Below are positions 1 through 7,939 of a stretch of DNA of 62,914 nt, piece after piece (the first letter of the stretch is position 1; each line of letters starts with the position of its first letter). The position numbers and the translations under genes are program-made. Source of the DNA: Pirellulales bacterium (lineage in GTDB: Bacteria > Planctomycetota > Planctomycetia > Pirellulales > JAEUIK01); NCBI GenBank assembly GCA_019745975.1, contig JAIESQ010000123.1, positions 1-62,914 on the forward strand. Reading direction: 5' to 3'. Below the pieces are notes generated by a model. The model saw nothing but the letters and a program-made list of their open reading frames with translations. It did not search any database and had not been told where the DNA came from.

Positions 1-333
1 TCATGGTGAACGAGCAAGTGCCATGATCAGTACCTTTCAACTGACAAGAACAACCAGGCTTTGCCTGGCGCACCAGATATCACGGATGAAATTGGATTTG
101 CATGAATTCAATCCTATCCGTGTCATCCGTGAAATCCGTGGTTAAAGCCTTGGAAATCGGTGCCAACCTTGGTGCACGATTCGTCGTCGATCGTACGAGC
201 CGGCGCGCCCGACTTCAAGCTGAACGGCATTCAATTCAGAGCAACTGCCAAGCCGGGGACTGGTACATTTTTCGGCTCACCAGAGTCAACCGATCAACAG
301 GGCTGGCGATCCGGCCTGGCGCATCGCGAAGCC
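1..333. other. Non-coding start of window
   Basis: No convincing gene is visible before the convergent TPR gene that ends at 334. The only structure seen is a short cluster of the word ATCCGTG, repeated three times within about 30 bases (about 116-141), with an inverted copy (ATCACGGAT) at 77-85. The stretch may be the trailing part of an intergenic repeat cut by the window edge. Confidence 0.4.
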
Positions 334-2226
334 TTACGAAGCTGATTCGCCGCTGGCCGGCCGCGGTCGCGGCTGCGCTTGCATGCGCGCTTGTAATTCC
401 GCCATGGTTTGCAAGAGCGTTTGGGCCGCCTGTTCTTGCCCTGGGCGCTGGGCCGCCGCGTAGCCTGCTTGCGCGGCCTCGAATGCTCTGGACAATTGGC
501 CGTTCGCCGCGTAGGCGGTCGACAGCGTCCTCAGGCATTCCGGGTCCTTGCGCTCGGTCATTTGCACTGCCTGCTGGGCCAGCCGCAGCGCCTCGCCAGG
601 CCGGCGCAACTCGGGTACCTGGCTGATCGCGTACAGCGTGGCCAGGTTGCAGATTGCCTGCGGCGAGTCCGGTTGACGCTCCAACGTCGCTCGAAAGCAG
701 CGTTCCGCATCGAGCTGCCGTCCCACTCGCACGAAGGCCAGGGCCAGATTGCGGTAGTTGGGAGCATAGCCAGGCTCGAGCTCGATCGCCCGTTCAAAGT
801 GTTCGATCGCTTGCTCAGGCTGATCGGCCATGAAATAAGAACCGCCCAGGTTGCGATGAGCCACGGCGTTACCCGGCACCACGGCCGCGGCATGTTCGAA
901 TAACGTGAAGTCGTCGTGCCAGACGCGCGTCTGCCGCCAGGTGACCACGACCAACAGCCCGACGACAACCGCCGCCGACGCCAGGCCAAGCGTCCGCAGC
1001 TTGTCGGGATACGCCTCGACCAATTCGTACAGCCCCCACACCACCAGCAGGCTGATGCCGACCGAGGGCATGTACGTATAACGATCGGCATGCGCTTGCA
1101 AGCCAACTTGGATGATGCCGATGACCGGCAACAGGGTGATCAGGTACCAAAACCAGCCGACCAGCAGATAGCGCCGGCGCCGACCAAACCACCATGCCAG
1201 GGCGCTGCCGACCACGACGAACGCGATGGCCCCCAGCACATGACTTTGTGCAAGGCCGCCCGCGATCAAAGCCTCGCGTGGGTAGGGATAGAAACAGGCC
1301 AGTCCAGCGGGCCAGAACATTTGCCTTAAGTAAATCACGGCCGAGACGGCGCCATTGGCCAGCCGCAAAGGCAACGGCACCGGGTCGAGAAACTCGGTTG
1401 CCCCGCGGTACGATTGCGCCAAATAGACCGCCAGCGAACCCAGCGCCGCCAGCACAAAGAGCGGGATCTTCTCGGCCACGAGCCGCGCAAGCTGCCTCGC
1501 GAGGCTGGGCGAATTCGGGCCGCGATCAGGAAATCGCGCCAAGGGCCAATAGTCGAGCAACAACAACACCAGCGGCAAGCTGACAATCGTCTGCTTCGAT
1601 AGCAAACCGAGAACGAAACAGAGGACGATCGCGACGTACCGCCCGACCGATGGCCGGCGCGCGTACGCCAGGTAAGCCGCCATCGACAAGAGCCAAAAGA
1701 ACGTGCAGAGCACGTCCTTCAACTCGGCCGCCCAGGCTACCGATTCGGCGCGCAGCGGGTGCAGGGCAAACAGCGCGGCCACAATCGCTGCCGGCCAGAC
1801 GGTCGTCGTCGCGCGCTGCGCCGCGGCGTGCCGCCGCGCTGGCTGCGGCGTCGTGGCCGTAGCCCGCACAAGCATCAGAAACAAGATCACGCTGCTCAAG
1901 GCATGGATGGCGATGCTCACCAGATGGTGACCGGCCGGCGAGCTTCCATAGGGGTGCTCGAGCAACGACTCGTTTCGAAACAGGCTCCAATTGATCGTGT
2001 GCGCGACCCAGGTGAGCGGATGCCAGTTCCCGCCGTAGCTGGTCGTGAAAGCCCAGCCGATCGTGTGCGCCGACAGGCCGTGCTGAATCTCGGGGTTTTC
2101 GAACAGATAGGTGCTGTCGTCGTACTGAACGAAAAGATTGTCGAAGGCCGGCGCGAAGGCCACCAAGACCAACAGCAACAACACGCCACTGAGCATTGCC
2201 TCGGTCTTGTTCTGCGGAAATAGCAC
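334..2226 (-). CDS. Multi-TM O-mannosyltransferase-like protein with C-terminal TPRs
   Basis: Large integral membrane protein, about 630 residues. The N-terminal part has a hydrophobic segment followed by an acidic loop (QYDDSTYLFENPEIQHGL) and many further hydrophobic helices, as in TMTC/PMT-like polytopic glycosyltransferases. The last 200 residues are TPR-like (NAVAHRNLGGSYFMADQPEQ, YAPNYRNLALAFVRVGRQLD). It is a paralogue of the gene at 18200-20119, which has the same FDDDVYLTANP loop and TPR tail. The frame is open to a GTG at 2319; the GTG at 2226 is preferred because it places the first TM helix near the N terminus, as in the paralogue, and has a GAGG upstream. Substrate is unknown; protein glycosylation is inferred from the family only. 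Confidence 0.75.
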   Translation of the reverse strand: MLFPQNKTEAMLSGVLLLLVLVAFAPAFDNLFVQYDDSTYLFENPEIQHGLSAHTIGWAFTTSYGGNWHPLTWVAHTINWSLFRNESLLEHPYGSSPAGHHLVSIAIHALSSVILFLMLVRATATTPQPARRHAAAQRATTTVWPAAIVAALFALHPLRAESVAWAAELKDVLCTFFWLLSMAAYLAYARRPSVGRYVAIVLCFVLGLLSKQTIVSLPLVLLLLDYWPLARFPDRGPNSPSLARQLARLVAEKIPLFVLAALGSLAVYLAQSYRGATEFLDPVPLPLRLANGAVSAVIYLRQMFWPAGLACFYPYPREALIAGGLAQSHVLGAIAFVVVGSALAWWFGRRRRYLLVGWFWYLITLLPVIGIIQVGLQAHADRYTYMPSVGISLLVVWGLYELVEAYPDKLRTLGLASAAVVVGLLVVVTWRQTRVWHDDFTLFEHAAAVVPGNAVAHRNLGGSYFMADQPEQAIEHFERAIELEPGYAPNYRNLALAFVRVGRQLDAERCFRATLERQPDSPQAICNLATLYAISQVPELRRPGEALRLAQQAVQMTERKDPECLRTLSTAYAANGQLSRAFEAAQAGYAAAQRPGQEQAAQTLLQTMAELQARMQAQPRPRPASGESAS

Positions 2227-2491
2227 CGCGACTATGCCTCGTTGCGCACAGAAGGAGCCCCGGCCGACCACCGGAAGGCCGCAAGGCCAGAACAAAAGCG
2301 CTCCATTTCGCTCAGGCACGGCACAGCGATCAATTGCTCGTCAGGACCGCCCAAGAATGCCGCGCCAGCGGAGCGCCTGCCCGGTGCCGGGGCCGAAGCT
2401 TCAGTGTACGATGGGCAGCCGGCGGCGACGAGAGTCGATTGCGAAACCTCGGCTGGAATGTACCTCTGGATCGTGCCTGGCTGTTGTCCGT

Positions 2492-2809
2492 ATGACTGAG
2501 TTTCACACCGTCGCGAAAGTCGGTTCGATCGCCGACGGCCAAGGCGCCACGTTCGTCGTCAATGGTCGCCTCGTGGCGGTCTTCTGCGAGCGCGGCGCCT
2601 ATCAGGCGATCGACGACCTCTGCCCGCACATGGGGGCGTCGCTCGGCGCGGGCGAAGTTGTCGAGGGCATCGTCACCTGCCCCTGGCACGCCTGGCGGTT
2701 TCGCGTCAGCGATGGCACCTGGTGCGACAACCCGCGCTTGAAAATCGACAGTTTCGAAGTGCGAGTCGTCGGCGACGAAATTCAGGTCGCCGTGCCCCCC
2801 AGGAAGTAG
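2492..2809 (+). CDS. Small Rieske [2Fe-2S] ferredoxin
   Basis: A 105-residue single-domain Rieske protein of the NirD/biphenyl-dioxygenase-ferredoxin type. Both cluster motifs are intact: C-P-H-M-G (CPHMGASLG) and C-P-W-H (CPWHAWRFRV), giving the two Cys and two His ligands. The frame is open far upstream, but only the ATG at 2492 gives the normal family length and the usual beta-strand start (TEFHTVAKVG). It probably passes electrons to an oxygenase or reductase; no such partner is adjacent, so its role cannot be fixed. It stands alone between two minus-strand genes. Confidence 0.85.
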   Translation: MTEFHTVAKVGSIADGQGATFVVNGRLVAVFCERGAYQAIDDLCPHMGASLGAGEVVEGIVTCPWHAWRFRVSDGTWCDNPRLKIDSFEVRVVGDEIQVAVPPRK

Positions 2810-2851
2810 CTGGCACGCTCTACGTAACCCGGCAGGCCAGCGGCCCGACCG

Positions 2852-3808
2852 TTATTCCGCCGGTTTGGTCGCTTCGGGCTTGGCTTCGGCCGGAGTCGTC
2901 GCGCCAGTCGGCGCGTCTTCATTGGGCAGCAGCTTGTTCGTGACGTGCACCTGAACCTCTTGCCGCACCTTGCTGCCGGCCTGCGCGTATTCGAGCGCCA
3001 TTTTCTGCGTCACCTCGAGGTCGACCAGGCGGCCGTGCTCGTTGTCGAAGTGCACCACGCCCTCCATGCTCTGCTCGGCGATATTGATCTTCACCCCCGC
3101 GACCGTGGCGTCGGCCCAATCGATCCGCGCGGTCATTTCGATCCGCGCCAGCGGGGGCGAGCTCTCCGGCTCGGGGCCGACATAGGTATACACGCTCGTG
3201 ACCTTCATCCCCTTGTGACCCTTGGTGTCCTCCCAAGTCTTGCCGGGTTCGATCGGATCGGCCGGCAGCTTCAGGCTCCCTTGCGAGACCATCGCCTTGA
3301 GGCTCTCCTCGCTGAAGAACTCCTTGGCAACGTTCCCTTGCCCGCGCGCCGCGACCGCCTTCACCAGAATCTCGGGCAGCGTGACCTCGCTGGTCGCCCC
3401 TAGGGGCGACATCTTCACCGAAAACGGGGCGCCGGTCACCGCCTTGACCAGCGGCAACAGCACGGCCTCCTGCCCGGTTGGCTCCTTGGTGCTGGCGGAA
3501 TCCACTTCCAGCAAATTGCCAGGCCTGTCGATGCGCGTTATCCAGCGATCGAACGCCAACCGCAGCGTGGCCGAGCCGTCGTCGGCGACTTTCTCGACGA
3601 GCCAGCTCTGCACAGTTTTCTGCTGCATCGTTTGCTTGTGATCGGTCCCCTCGAACAGCGTGCGCGTTTGCGTTTCGCTCTGGCTCTCGTAACGAAAACG
3701 CTGTTCAGGTGCGAATTTCCACCGCAACTGCACGGCGTCGGCGGCCGCAGCCAATTGGCAGACGCTGGCGGCCAGCAGGGCCGCAATTCCGAGACTCGTC
3801 TTACACAT
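2852..3808 (-). CDS. Exported DUF6263-like protein
   Basis: A 318-residue protein with an N-terminal signal peptide (MCKTSLGIAALLAASVCQLA) followed by AAAADAVQLRWKF. The mature part begins with a strand like those of DUF6263 proteins (LRWKFAPEQRFRYESQSETQ) and alternates beta strands with motifs such as WLVEKVADDGSATLRLAFDR and PGKTWEDTKGHKGMKVTSVY. The C terminus is Pro/Ala/Thr/Glu-rich and low complexity. The ATG at 3808 is chosen because it begins the signal peptide; the open frame reaches 3994. Function is unknown; such proteins are common in planctomycete periplasms. The DUF assignment is from pattern memory. Confidence 0.7.
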   Translation of the reverse strand: MCKTSLGIAALLAASVCQLAAAADAVQLRWKFAPEQRFRYESQSETQTRTLFEGTDHKQTMQQKTVQSWLVEKVADDGSATLRLAFDRWITRIDRPGNLLEVDSASTKEPTGQEAVLLPLVKAVTGAPFSVKMSPLGATSEVTLPEILVKAVAARGQGNVAKEFFSEESLKAMVSQGSLKLPADPIEPGKTWEDTKGHKGMKVTSVYTYVGPEPESSPPLARIEMTARIDWADATVAGVKINIAEQSMEGVVHFDNEHGRLVDLEVTQKMALEYAQAGSKVRQEVQVHVTNKLLPNEDAPTGATTPAEAKPEATKPAE

Positions 3809-4012
3809 GAAAATTACCGCGAGAAATTCGGCTCCGCGGTGCCGCGACGACCCTACGTCGCTCGCCGCCACCATCAACCGCAGTCGGCAAATTATCGCAC
3901 AGCCGTGATGGCCGGTCCAGGAAGGCACAGACACACCCAAGGAAGCTGCCAACTCGTGTGCCGGCAGCCTGCAAGTCCTGGCGAGAAAACTCACAGCGCC
4001 ACCGGGGAGCCG

Positions 4013-4910
4013 TTATGGCTGTGGTGAAGTGCGGTTGCGCTGGCGCTGGCAAATGGCCAGCAAGCTCAAGCCGCCGAGCGCAGCCAACAAGTACGTCGCT
4101 GGCTCGGGAATGATGTACACGAACGGCTTGTCGTTGTACTCGCCGACAATGCGGTTCCCCGAGATGCCGAAGAACTGGTGGTGCAGCCCCATTAGCAGCC
4201 CTTCAATCCCGAAGGGATGGTTGAAGGTCGCGCCGTCGTAGAGGAATGCCGCCCCGGCGACGGTACCGGTCAGCGTGTTGCCGACGATCTTGCCGCCGTC
4301 GATGCCGTACAGCGCGGTGATTCCGGAGGCGCGAAACAGCGGGTCGTCGAGCGTGGTCCAGGTGGCGCCGTCGTAGACAAACCCGTGCGTGCGGTTCTTG
4401 GCATCAGTGTAGGCGCCAACAATAGTGTTGCCAGAAATGCCACGCGCGGAGATCCCACCGAATGGGTCGTTCAACGTCGTGTACGTCGAACCGTCGAAAA
4501 CGAAACCGTGAGCATTGTTGGACGCGTCAATGAATGTGCCCACGATGGTATTCCCTGAAATCCCGTAGGCACGTGTGCCGTTCACACCAAGCGGATGGCT
4601 TAGCGTTGTGTAACTCACCCCATCAAACAAGAACCCCAGTTTGCCCCAGGTCCCGACGATTTTGTTCCCAGAGATCCCGTACGCTGCCGTTGACCCCCCC
4701 CGGCGGCTGAATGACCGTGTACGTCTTGGTCGCGCCGTTGTAGAGAAAGCCGCGCTGGGCCACGTCCTGCCCGACGACGTTCAGCCCATCGACGCCGTAA
4801 GCCACCCCCAGCGACGACCCTGCCGGCGTGAGAAACTGAATGGTCGCCGCGCGCGATGTGCCCACGAGCGCGGCCATCAAGAACACGACTGCCAGAACCG
4901 TGCGACGCAT
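4013..4910 (-). CDS. HAF-repeat PEP-CTERM exported protein (frameshifted)
   Basis: Two overlapping frames together make one protein. The first (start 4910) has a signal peptide (MRRTVLAVVFLMAALVGTSR) and the first repeat. The second runs to 4013 with at least four more repeats of the type YGISGN-IVG-HGF-YDGATWTTL, typical of HAF extracellular repeats, and ends in a PEP-CTERM sorting signal (IPEPATYLLAALGGLSLLA, then a basic tail). The frames separate at a run of eight C on the plus strand (4694-4701). With seven bases the reading is PPGGSTAAYGISGNKIVGTW, a perfect repeat unit. The frameshift is thus a one-base insertion: a sequencing error, a recent mutation or a phase-variable tract. The protein would be sorted by exosortase, which is not in the window. 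Confidence 0.75.
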
Positions 4911-5015
4911 TAGCGCGTCCTCCCCAGATGCGAAACAACTACCCAAACTGCTGCGAGTCGGCCCATTCTACGCCCCGGCCAAATCACGCCGCCAGCAGCA
5001 CGTGAGACGTACCAA

Positions 5016-5088
5016 GGGGACGGGAGTCGTTTCCGGGCAACGACCAAGCGCGACGGGAAGACGTAGACCGGAAACGACTCCCGTCCCC
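5016..5088. repeat. Hairpin with 21-bp perfect arms
   Basis: The arms at 5016-5036 (begins GGGGACGGGAGTCG) and 5068-5088 (ends CGACTCCCGTCCCC) are exact reverse complements over 21 bases, with a 31-base loop. There is no T-run, so it does not look like a terminator. It resembles a small palindromic dispersed element. Confidence 0.8.
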
Positions 5089-5173
5089 CTCCGCGCGAAA
5101 TCGGCCACGACGTTGTCCCAACAACCGGCGCCCGATCAAGTTGCGCCCCCAGCGCGTGGCCATTTTCTGGCTC

Positions 5174-5201
5174 TTGACAAATGATCACAAATGTGTACAG
5201 T
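5174..5201 (+). promoter_or_regulatory. Promoter-like site in repeat A
   Basis: TTGACA (5174-5179), a 16-base spacer and TACAGT (5196-5201) match a sigma-70 type promoter reading rightwards into the repeat. The same pair and spacing are kept in copy B on the minus strand (20748-20775). No coding frame follows, so any product would be a non-coding RNA. Expression is unproven. Confidence 0.5.
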
Positions 5202-5239
5202 AATAGGTGCGAGACCTGAGAAGGAAGTCGCGCGGGTGC

Positions 5240-5264
5240 CATGTCCACGCTTGTCGTGGACATG
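5240..5264. repeat. 25-base palindrome in repeat A
   Basis: CATGTCCACG, loop CTTGT, CGTGGACATG. The copy in repeat B has C/G in place of the T/A pair in both arms, so pairing is kept. Confidence 0.8.
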
Positions 5265-5469
5265 CCTGCGATCGATCCCCTGAAAACTGAACACTGAAAA
5301 CTATCCACAACAGGAGAAAACCTGGCGCGCCAGCCTGCGCGCTGACAACACCGACCAGACATGCATCTCACCCAAGGACTTCGCGGTTCAATGAACCGTT
5401 TGTTTGAGTCGGAGCCGAGAGCTGCGTCCGCCCTGCGCGCTGCGACCGAGTTGCCGTGACGGTCGGCTT

Positions 5470-5500
5470 GTTAGCCGCGGGATTTATCCCGCGCGCTAGC
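5470..5500. repeat. REP-like palindrome (GGGAT stem) in A
   Basis: Begins GTTAGCCGCGGGAT, has a short T-rich loop and ends ATCCCGCGCGCTAGC. It pairs head-to-head with the element at 5553-5583; the two enclose about 50 bases. Confidence 0.75.
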
Positions 5501-5552
5501 TCGTAGGACGTTTCGACTGCGTTCACGCTCGTCGCAGTACGGCACCGGACGA

Positions 5553-5583
5553 GCTAGCGCGCGGAGCAAGCTCCGCGGCTAAC
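5553..5583. repeat. REP-like palindrome (GGAGC stem) in A
   Basis: Begins GCTAGCGCGCGGAGC and ends GCTCCGCGGCTAAC, a near-perfect hairpin with an AA loop. It has the same outer GCTAGC/GCTAAC ends as 5470-5500 but a different inner stem. Further copies lie in repeats B and C and alone at 33486-33516. Confidence 0.8.
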
Positions 5584-5861
5584 GAGTTCTTAGGACGCAA
5601 AACTGCCCTTAGGACGATCTAGGACGCAAGTGTTTTTGATTTTGCGTCCTAAAATAACTCGTTGCTGCGAAAAGACTTAACTACTTTTGACAGCCGCTTA
5701 GGACGGTTAGGACGCAAATTCCCGGATAACTTTATTCTGGGGGCCCCCCAGGTGGGGACAGGTCCACGCGTGCGGCTCACAGCTCACCGCCGACGCCGGG
5801 ACGCGAAACGCCCGCCGCGATGCCACGCACGGGTTAGGACCCGAAACCTCGCAGGAACGCT

Positions 5862-6675
5862 ATGGCTACCGATGGCAGCGAACCTACGCTCGACGTTGAT
5901 GCTTATCTGGCCCGCATCGGGTATTCCGGCCCGCGCGAGCCGACGCACGCCGCGCTGGCCGCCCTGCACCTGGCTCATGCCCAGAGCATCCCGTTCGAGA
6001 ATCTCGACGTGTTGTTGGGTCGCGGCATTCGGCTCGATCTGGCCAGCTTGCAGCAGAAGCTTGTGCACGATCGGCGCGGCGGCTACTGCTTTGAGCAGAA
6101 TCTGCTCTTCGCGGCGGCGCTCGAAGCGCTGGGCTTTCGGCTGGCACGGCTGGCCGCGCGTGTTCGCTTGGGGAACACGCGCGTGTTACCTCGCACGCAC
6201 ATGTTGCTGGCCGTTGAAGTCGATGGGGCGCACTTCCTGGCCGACGTTGGCTTTGGCGCCGAAGGCTTGTATTTGCCACTGCCACTGGCGGACGACCAGC
6301 CGCAGCATCAATTCACGTCAACCTTTCGCGTGCGGAGGGAAGACGCCGACCATTGGGTGCTGCAATCCGAGCGGCCCGAAGGTTGGTTCGATCTCTACGT
6401 TTTCACGCTTGAACCGCAGCACTTGTCCGACTACGAAGTGGCCAATTACTACGTGTCGACGAATCCCCAGTCCCCCTTTACGCGCACGCTGACGGCACAG
6501 CGACTCACCCCGGAAGCGCGATACATTCTTCGCTGGCGCGAGCTCGTCACCGAGCGCAAGACGGCGAGAACTGCAAACCTTGCCCGACGATGCCGCGCTG
6601 CTGCCGTTACTGGCCGAGCGGTTCGGCCTGGTGCTTCCATCCGACACACGGTTTCGCAACGAGCCTTGGGGATGA
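5862..6675 (+). CDS. Arylamine N-acetyltransferase (3' frameshift)
   Basis: Transfers acetyl from acetyl-CoA to arylamines or related amines. The catalytic triad is intact: Cys76 in RRGGYCFEQN, His113 in PRTHMLLAVEV and Asp128 in LADVGFGAEG; the family start (DVDAYLARIGYSGPREPTHA) is well placed. The frame beginning at 5862 runs on to 7472, but NAT-like sequence stops near residue 233 (about 6560). The family C terminus continues in the next frame as LPDDAALLPLLAERFGLVLP, ending at the TGA at 6673-6675, for a total near 270 residues, the normal NAT size. This points to a one-base insertion (or two-base loss) at about 6558-6568. The 536-residue continuation reads antisense through the neighbouring gene and is not believed. 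Confidence 0.8.
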
Positions 6676-6689
6676 CAACGCCAGCAACT

Positions 6690-7448
6690 TCACCTGCCGC
6701 GTTTGATGTTTTTGGCGGCGAACTCGGCGATTTGCCGAATCGTTTCCGGATTCGACCATTCGGCGACGCGCTCGTGGTCGGTCAGCTCCGCCTGACGGCG
6801 CGCTGCCTCGAACATCGGGCGCCGGACGGCCATTTTCGTCGCCGTGAAGGTCGCCGGCGGAATCGCTGCCATCTCCTCGGCAACCTCACACGCGCGATCC
6901 AACAACCGCTCGGGGTCGACCAGCTCGTCGACGAGCCCTCGCGCCAAGGCGTCGTCAGGCTGCCAGGTGCGGCCGGTGAGGATCAACGTCGGAAAATGCT
7001 CTGGCGGAGTCGCAAATCGCGCGATCTCCAGTGGCCAGGCGGGGAAGACCACTCCCACGAGCACTTCGGTCAGGCCGATGCGGGCGGTGCCTTTGGCCAG
7101 AATCCGGGAATCACAAGTCAACATGATGATCGCCCCGCCGGCAATCGCATGCCCGTTGACAGCCGCCACCAACGGCTTGGGAAATGTGGCCAGCCGCTCA
7201 AAACAGCGCTGCATCAGCGGCATGAATTCGCGCACGTAGTCGGGCCCGCCCGCCGCCAGCGCGGGCAGATCGACTCCAGCGCCGAACACTTTGCCCGTGG
7301 CCGTGATCACCACGGCCCTTGCCGGCCCGCGTTCGAGCTCGTCCAGGGCGTTGGTGAGGGCACGGCCGAATTCGATGTCGAGCGCGTTTCCTCTGCCGCG
7401 TGCCATGCGCAGAATGGCGACGTTGCCGCGCGATTCGATCTCGATCAT
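6690..7448 (-). CDS. Enoyl-CoA hydratase/isomerase family protein
   Basis: A 252-residue crotonase-fold protein. The oxyanion-hole segments are present: GKVFGAGVDLPAL near residue 57 and NGHAIAGGAIIMLTCDSR near 98-115. Glu128 (GLTEVLVG) sits where the first catalytic Glu of hydratases is found; the second Glu is not obvious, so the reaction may be isomerase- or hydrolase-like rather than hydration. The ATG at 7448 gives the usual start (MIEIESRGNVAILRM). It is convergent with the NAT gene. No other beta-oxidation gene is nearby. Confidence 0.85.
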   Translation of the reverse strand: MIEIESRGNVAILRMARGRGNALDIEFGRALTNALDELERGPARAVVITATGKVFGAGVDLPALAAGGPDYVREFMPLMQRCFERLATFPKPLVAAVNGHAIAGGAIIMLTCDSRILAKGTARIGLTEVLVGVVFPAWPLEIARFATPPEHFPTLILTGRTWQPDDALARGLVDELVDPERLLDRACEVAEEMAAIPPATFTATKMAVRRPMFEAARRQAELTDHERVAEWSNPETIRQIAEFAAKNIKRGR

Positions 7449-7563
7449 GGGAAATGCCCTCCAGCGTGCTGACAGCGTTTCGCAGCGACGGTCGAGCGAC
7501 GCGCGCCCACGCCACGAGCGCGCCGATTTTCCTGCTACGCGGGGCGCAGGTCAACGCGCGGCA

Positions 7564-7887
7564 TCAGGCGTCGTAGGCGTCGCCCGGGCGGCGCTCGGTG
7601 AATTCCTCCATGACCGGCGGGCTGCTCGGGTCGAGCATCGCCTGAAATTCCTGCCACAGGTCGAGGATCTCGGGCTCGCGATTGATGCGTTCGCTGCTTT
7701 CGCGGCAGGCAGCCTCATCGAGGAACGGATGGATCTCGACCCACTCGCAAGGATCTTCATGGCTCTGAAAATAGGCCGGCTTCTCCGGAAGATAGCGCCG
7801 GTAGATCTCGCTGGCCCGGCGCTGTATCTCCAGGTGCTTGTCGAGCATCTCCGGGAGAACGCGATACCGACAGATCCTCACGAACAT
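7564..7887 (-). CDS. Small conserved-looking protein, possible ferredoxin-like barrel
   Basis: A 107-residue soluble protein, MFVRICRYRVLPEMLDKHLE at the start and an acidic end (EFTERRPGDAYDA). The opening strand, then helix (EMLDKHLEIQRRASEIYRRY), then strand with H-E-D-P-C-E-W recalls dimeric alpha-beta barrel proteins (antibiotic-monooxygenase or NIPSNAP type), but no family can be named. It lies just upstream of the crotonase gene on the same strand, with a 115-base gap, so co-transcription is possible. Function unknown. Confidence 0.6.
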   Translation of the reverse strand: MFVRICRYRVLPEMLDKHLEIQRRASEIYRRYLPEKPAYFQSHEDPCEWVEIHPFLDEAACRESSERINREPEILDLWQEFQAMLDPSSPPVMEEFTERRPGDAYDA

Positions 7888-7939
7888 TGAGCCGTTGGTC
7901 TCGCGAGTCAGCAGGAGCGATGTAAACGTCGGCGATGCA

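Larger units (their letters stand above)
5100..5757 (+). repeat. Composite non-coding repeat, copy A
   Basis: The stretch is matched, in inverse orientation and nearly base for base with few gaps, by 20172-20860. Parts in order: a shared CCCAACAACCGGCGCCCGAT block; a promoter-like TTGACA/TACAGT pair; a 25-base palindrome (5240-5264); a block with CCTGGCGCGCCAG; the segment CTTCGCGGTTCAATGAACCG; a pair of GTTAGCC...GCTAGC palindromes in inverted arrangement (5470-5500, 5553-5583); and a module of TAGGACG words (about 5591, 5610, 5620, 5699, 5708, and inverted at 5641-5651), ending in a G/C run after TTATTCTGG. No coding potential is seen. Confidence 0.85.
4911..5861. other. Gene-free stretch holding repeat A
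   Basis: No believable gene is seen over about 950 bases. Contents are a long hairpin (5016-5088) and composite repeat A (about 5100-5757) with its promoter-like site, palindromes and TAGGACG words, listed separately. A 153-residue open frame on the minus strand here is rejected: its partial match to a frame near 20.7 kb is explained by the DNA repeat. Confidence 0.6.

Noticed and set aside
5240-5264. Palindromes in repeat A as rho-independent terminators
   Set aside because: None is followed by a T-run, and they lie downstream of no convergent gene end in the right direction.
4911-5371. 153-residue minus-strand frame with a similar peptide near 20.7 kb
   Set aside because: The similarity is explained by the shared DNA repeat; the frames contain palindromes and lack ribosome-binding sites.
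5591-5718. TAGGACG words as a CRISPR array
   Set aside because: Words are 7-11 bases, spacing is irregular, one word is inverted and no cas gene is present.
6676-7472. Continuation of the NAT frame to give a 536-residue protein
   Set aside because: It reads antisense through a good enoyl-CoA hydratase gene and has no family resemblance; the NAT C terminus is in another frame ending at 6675.
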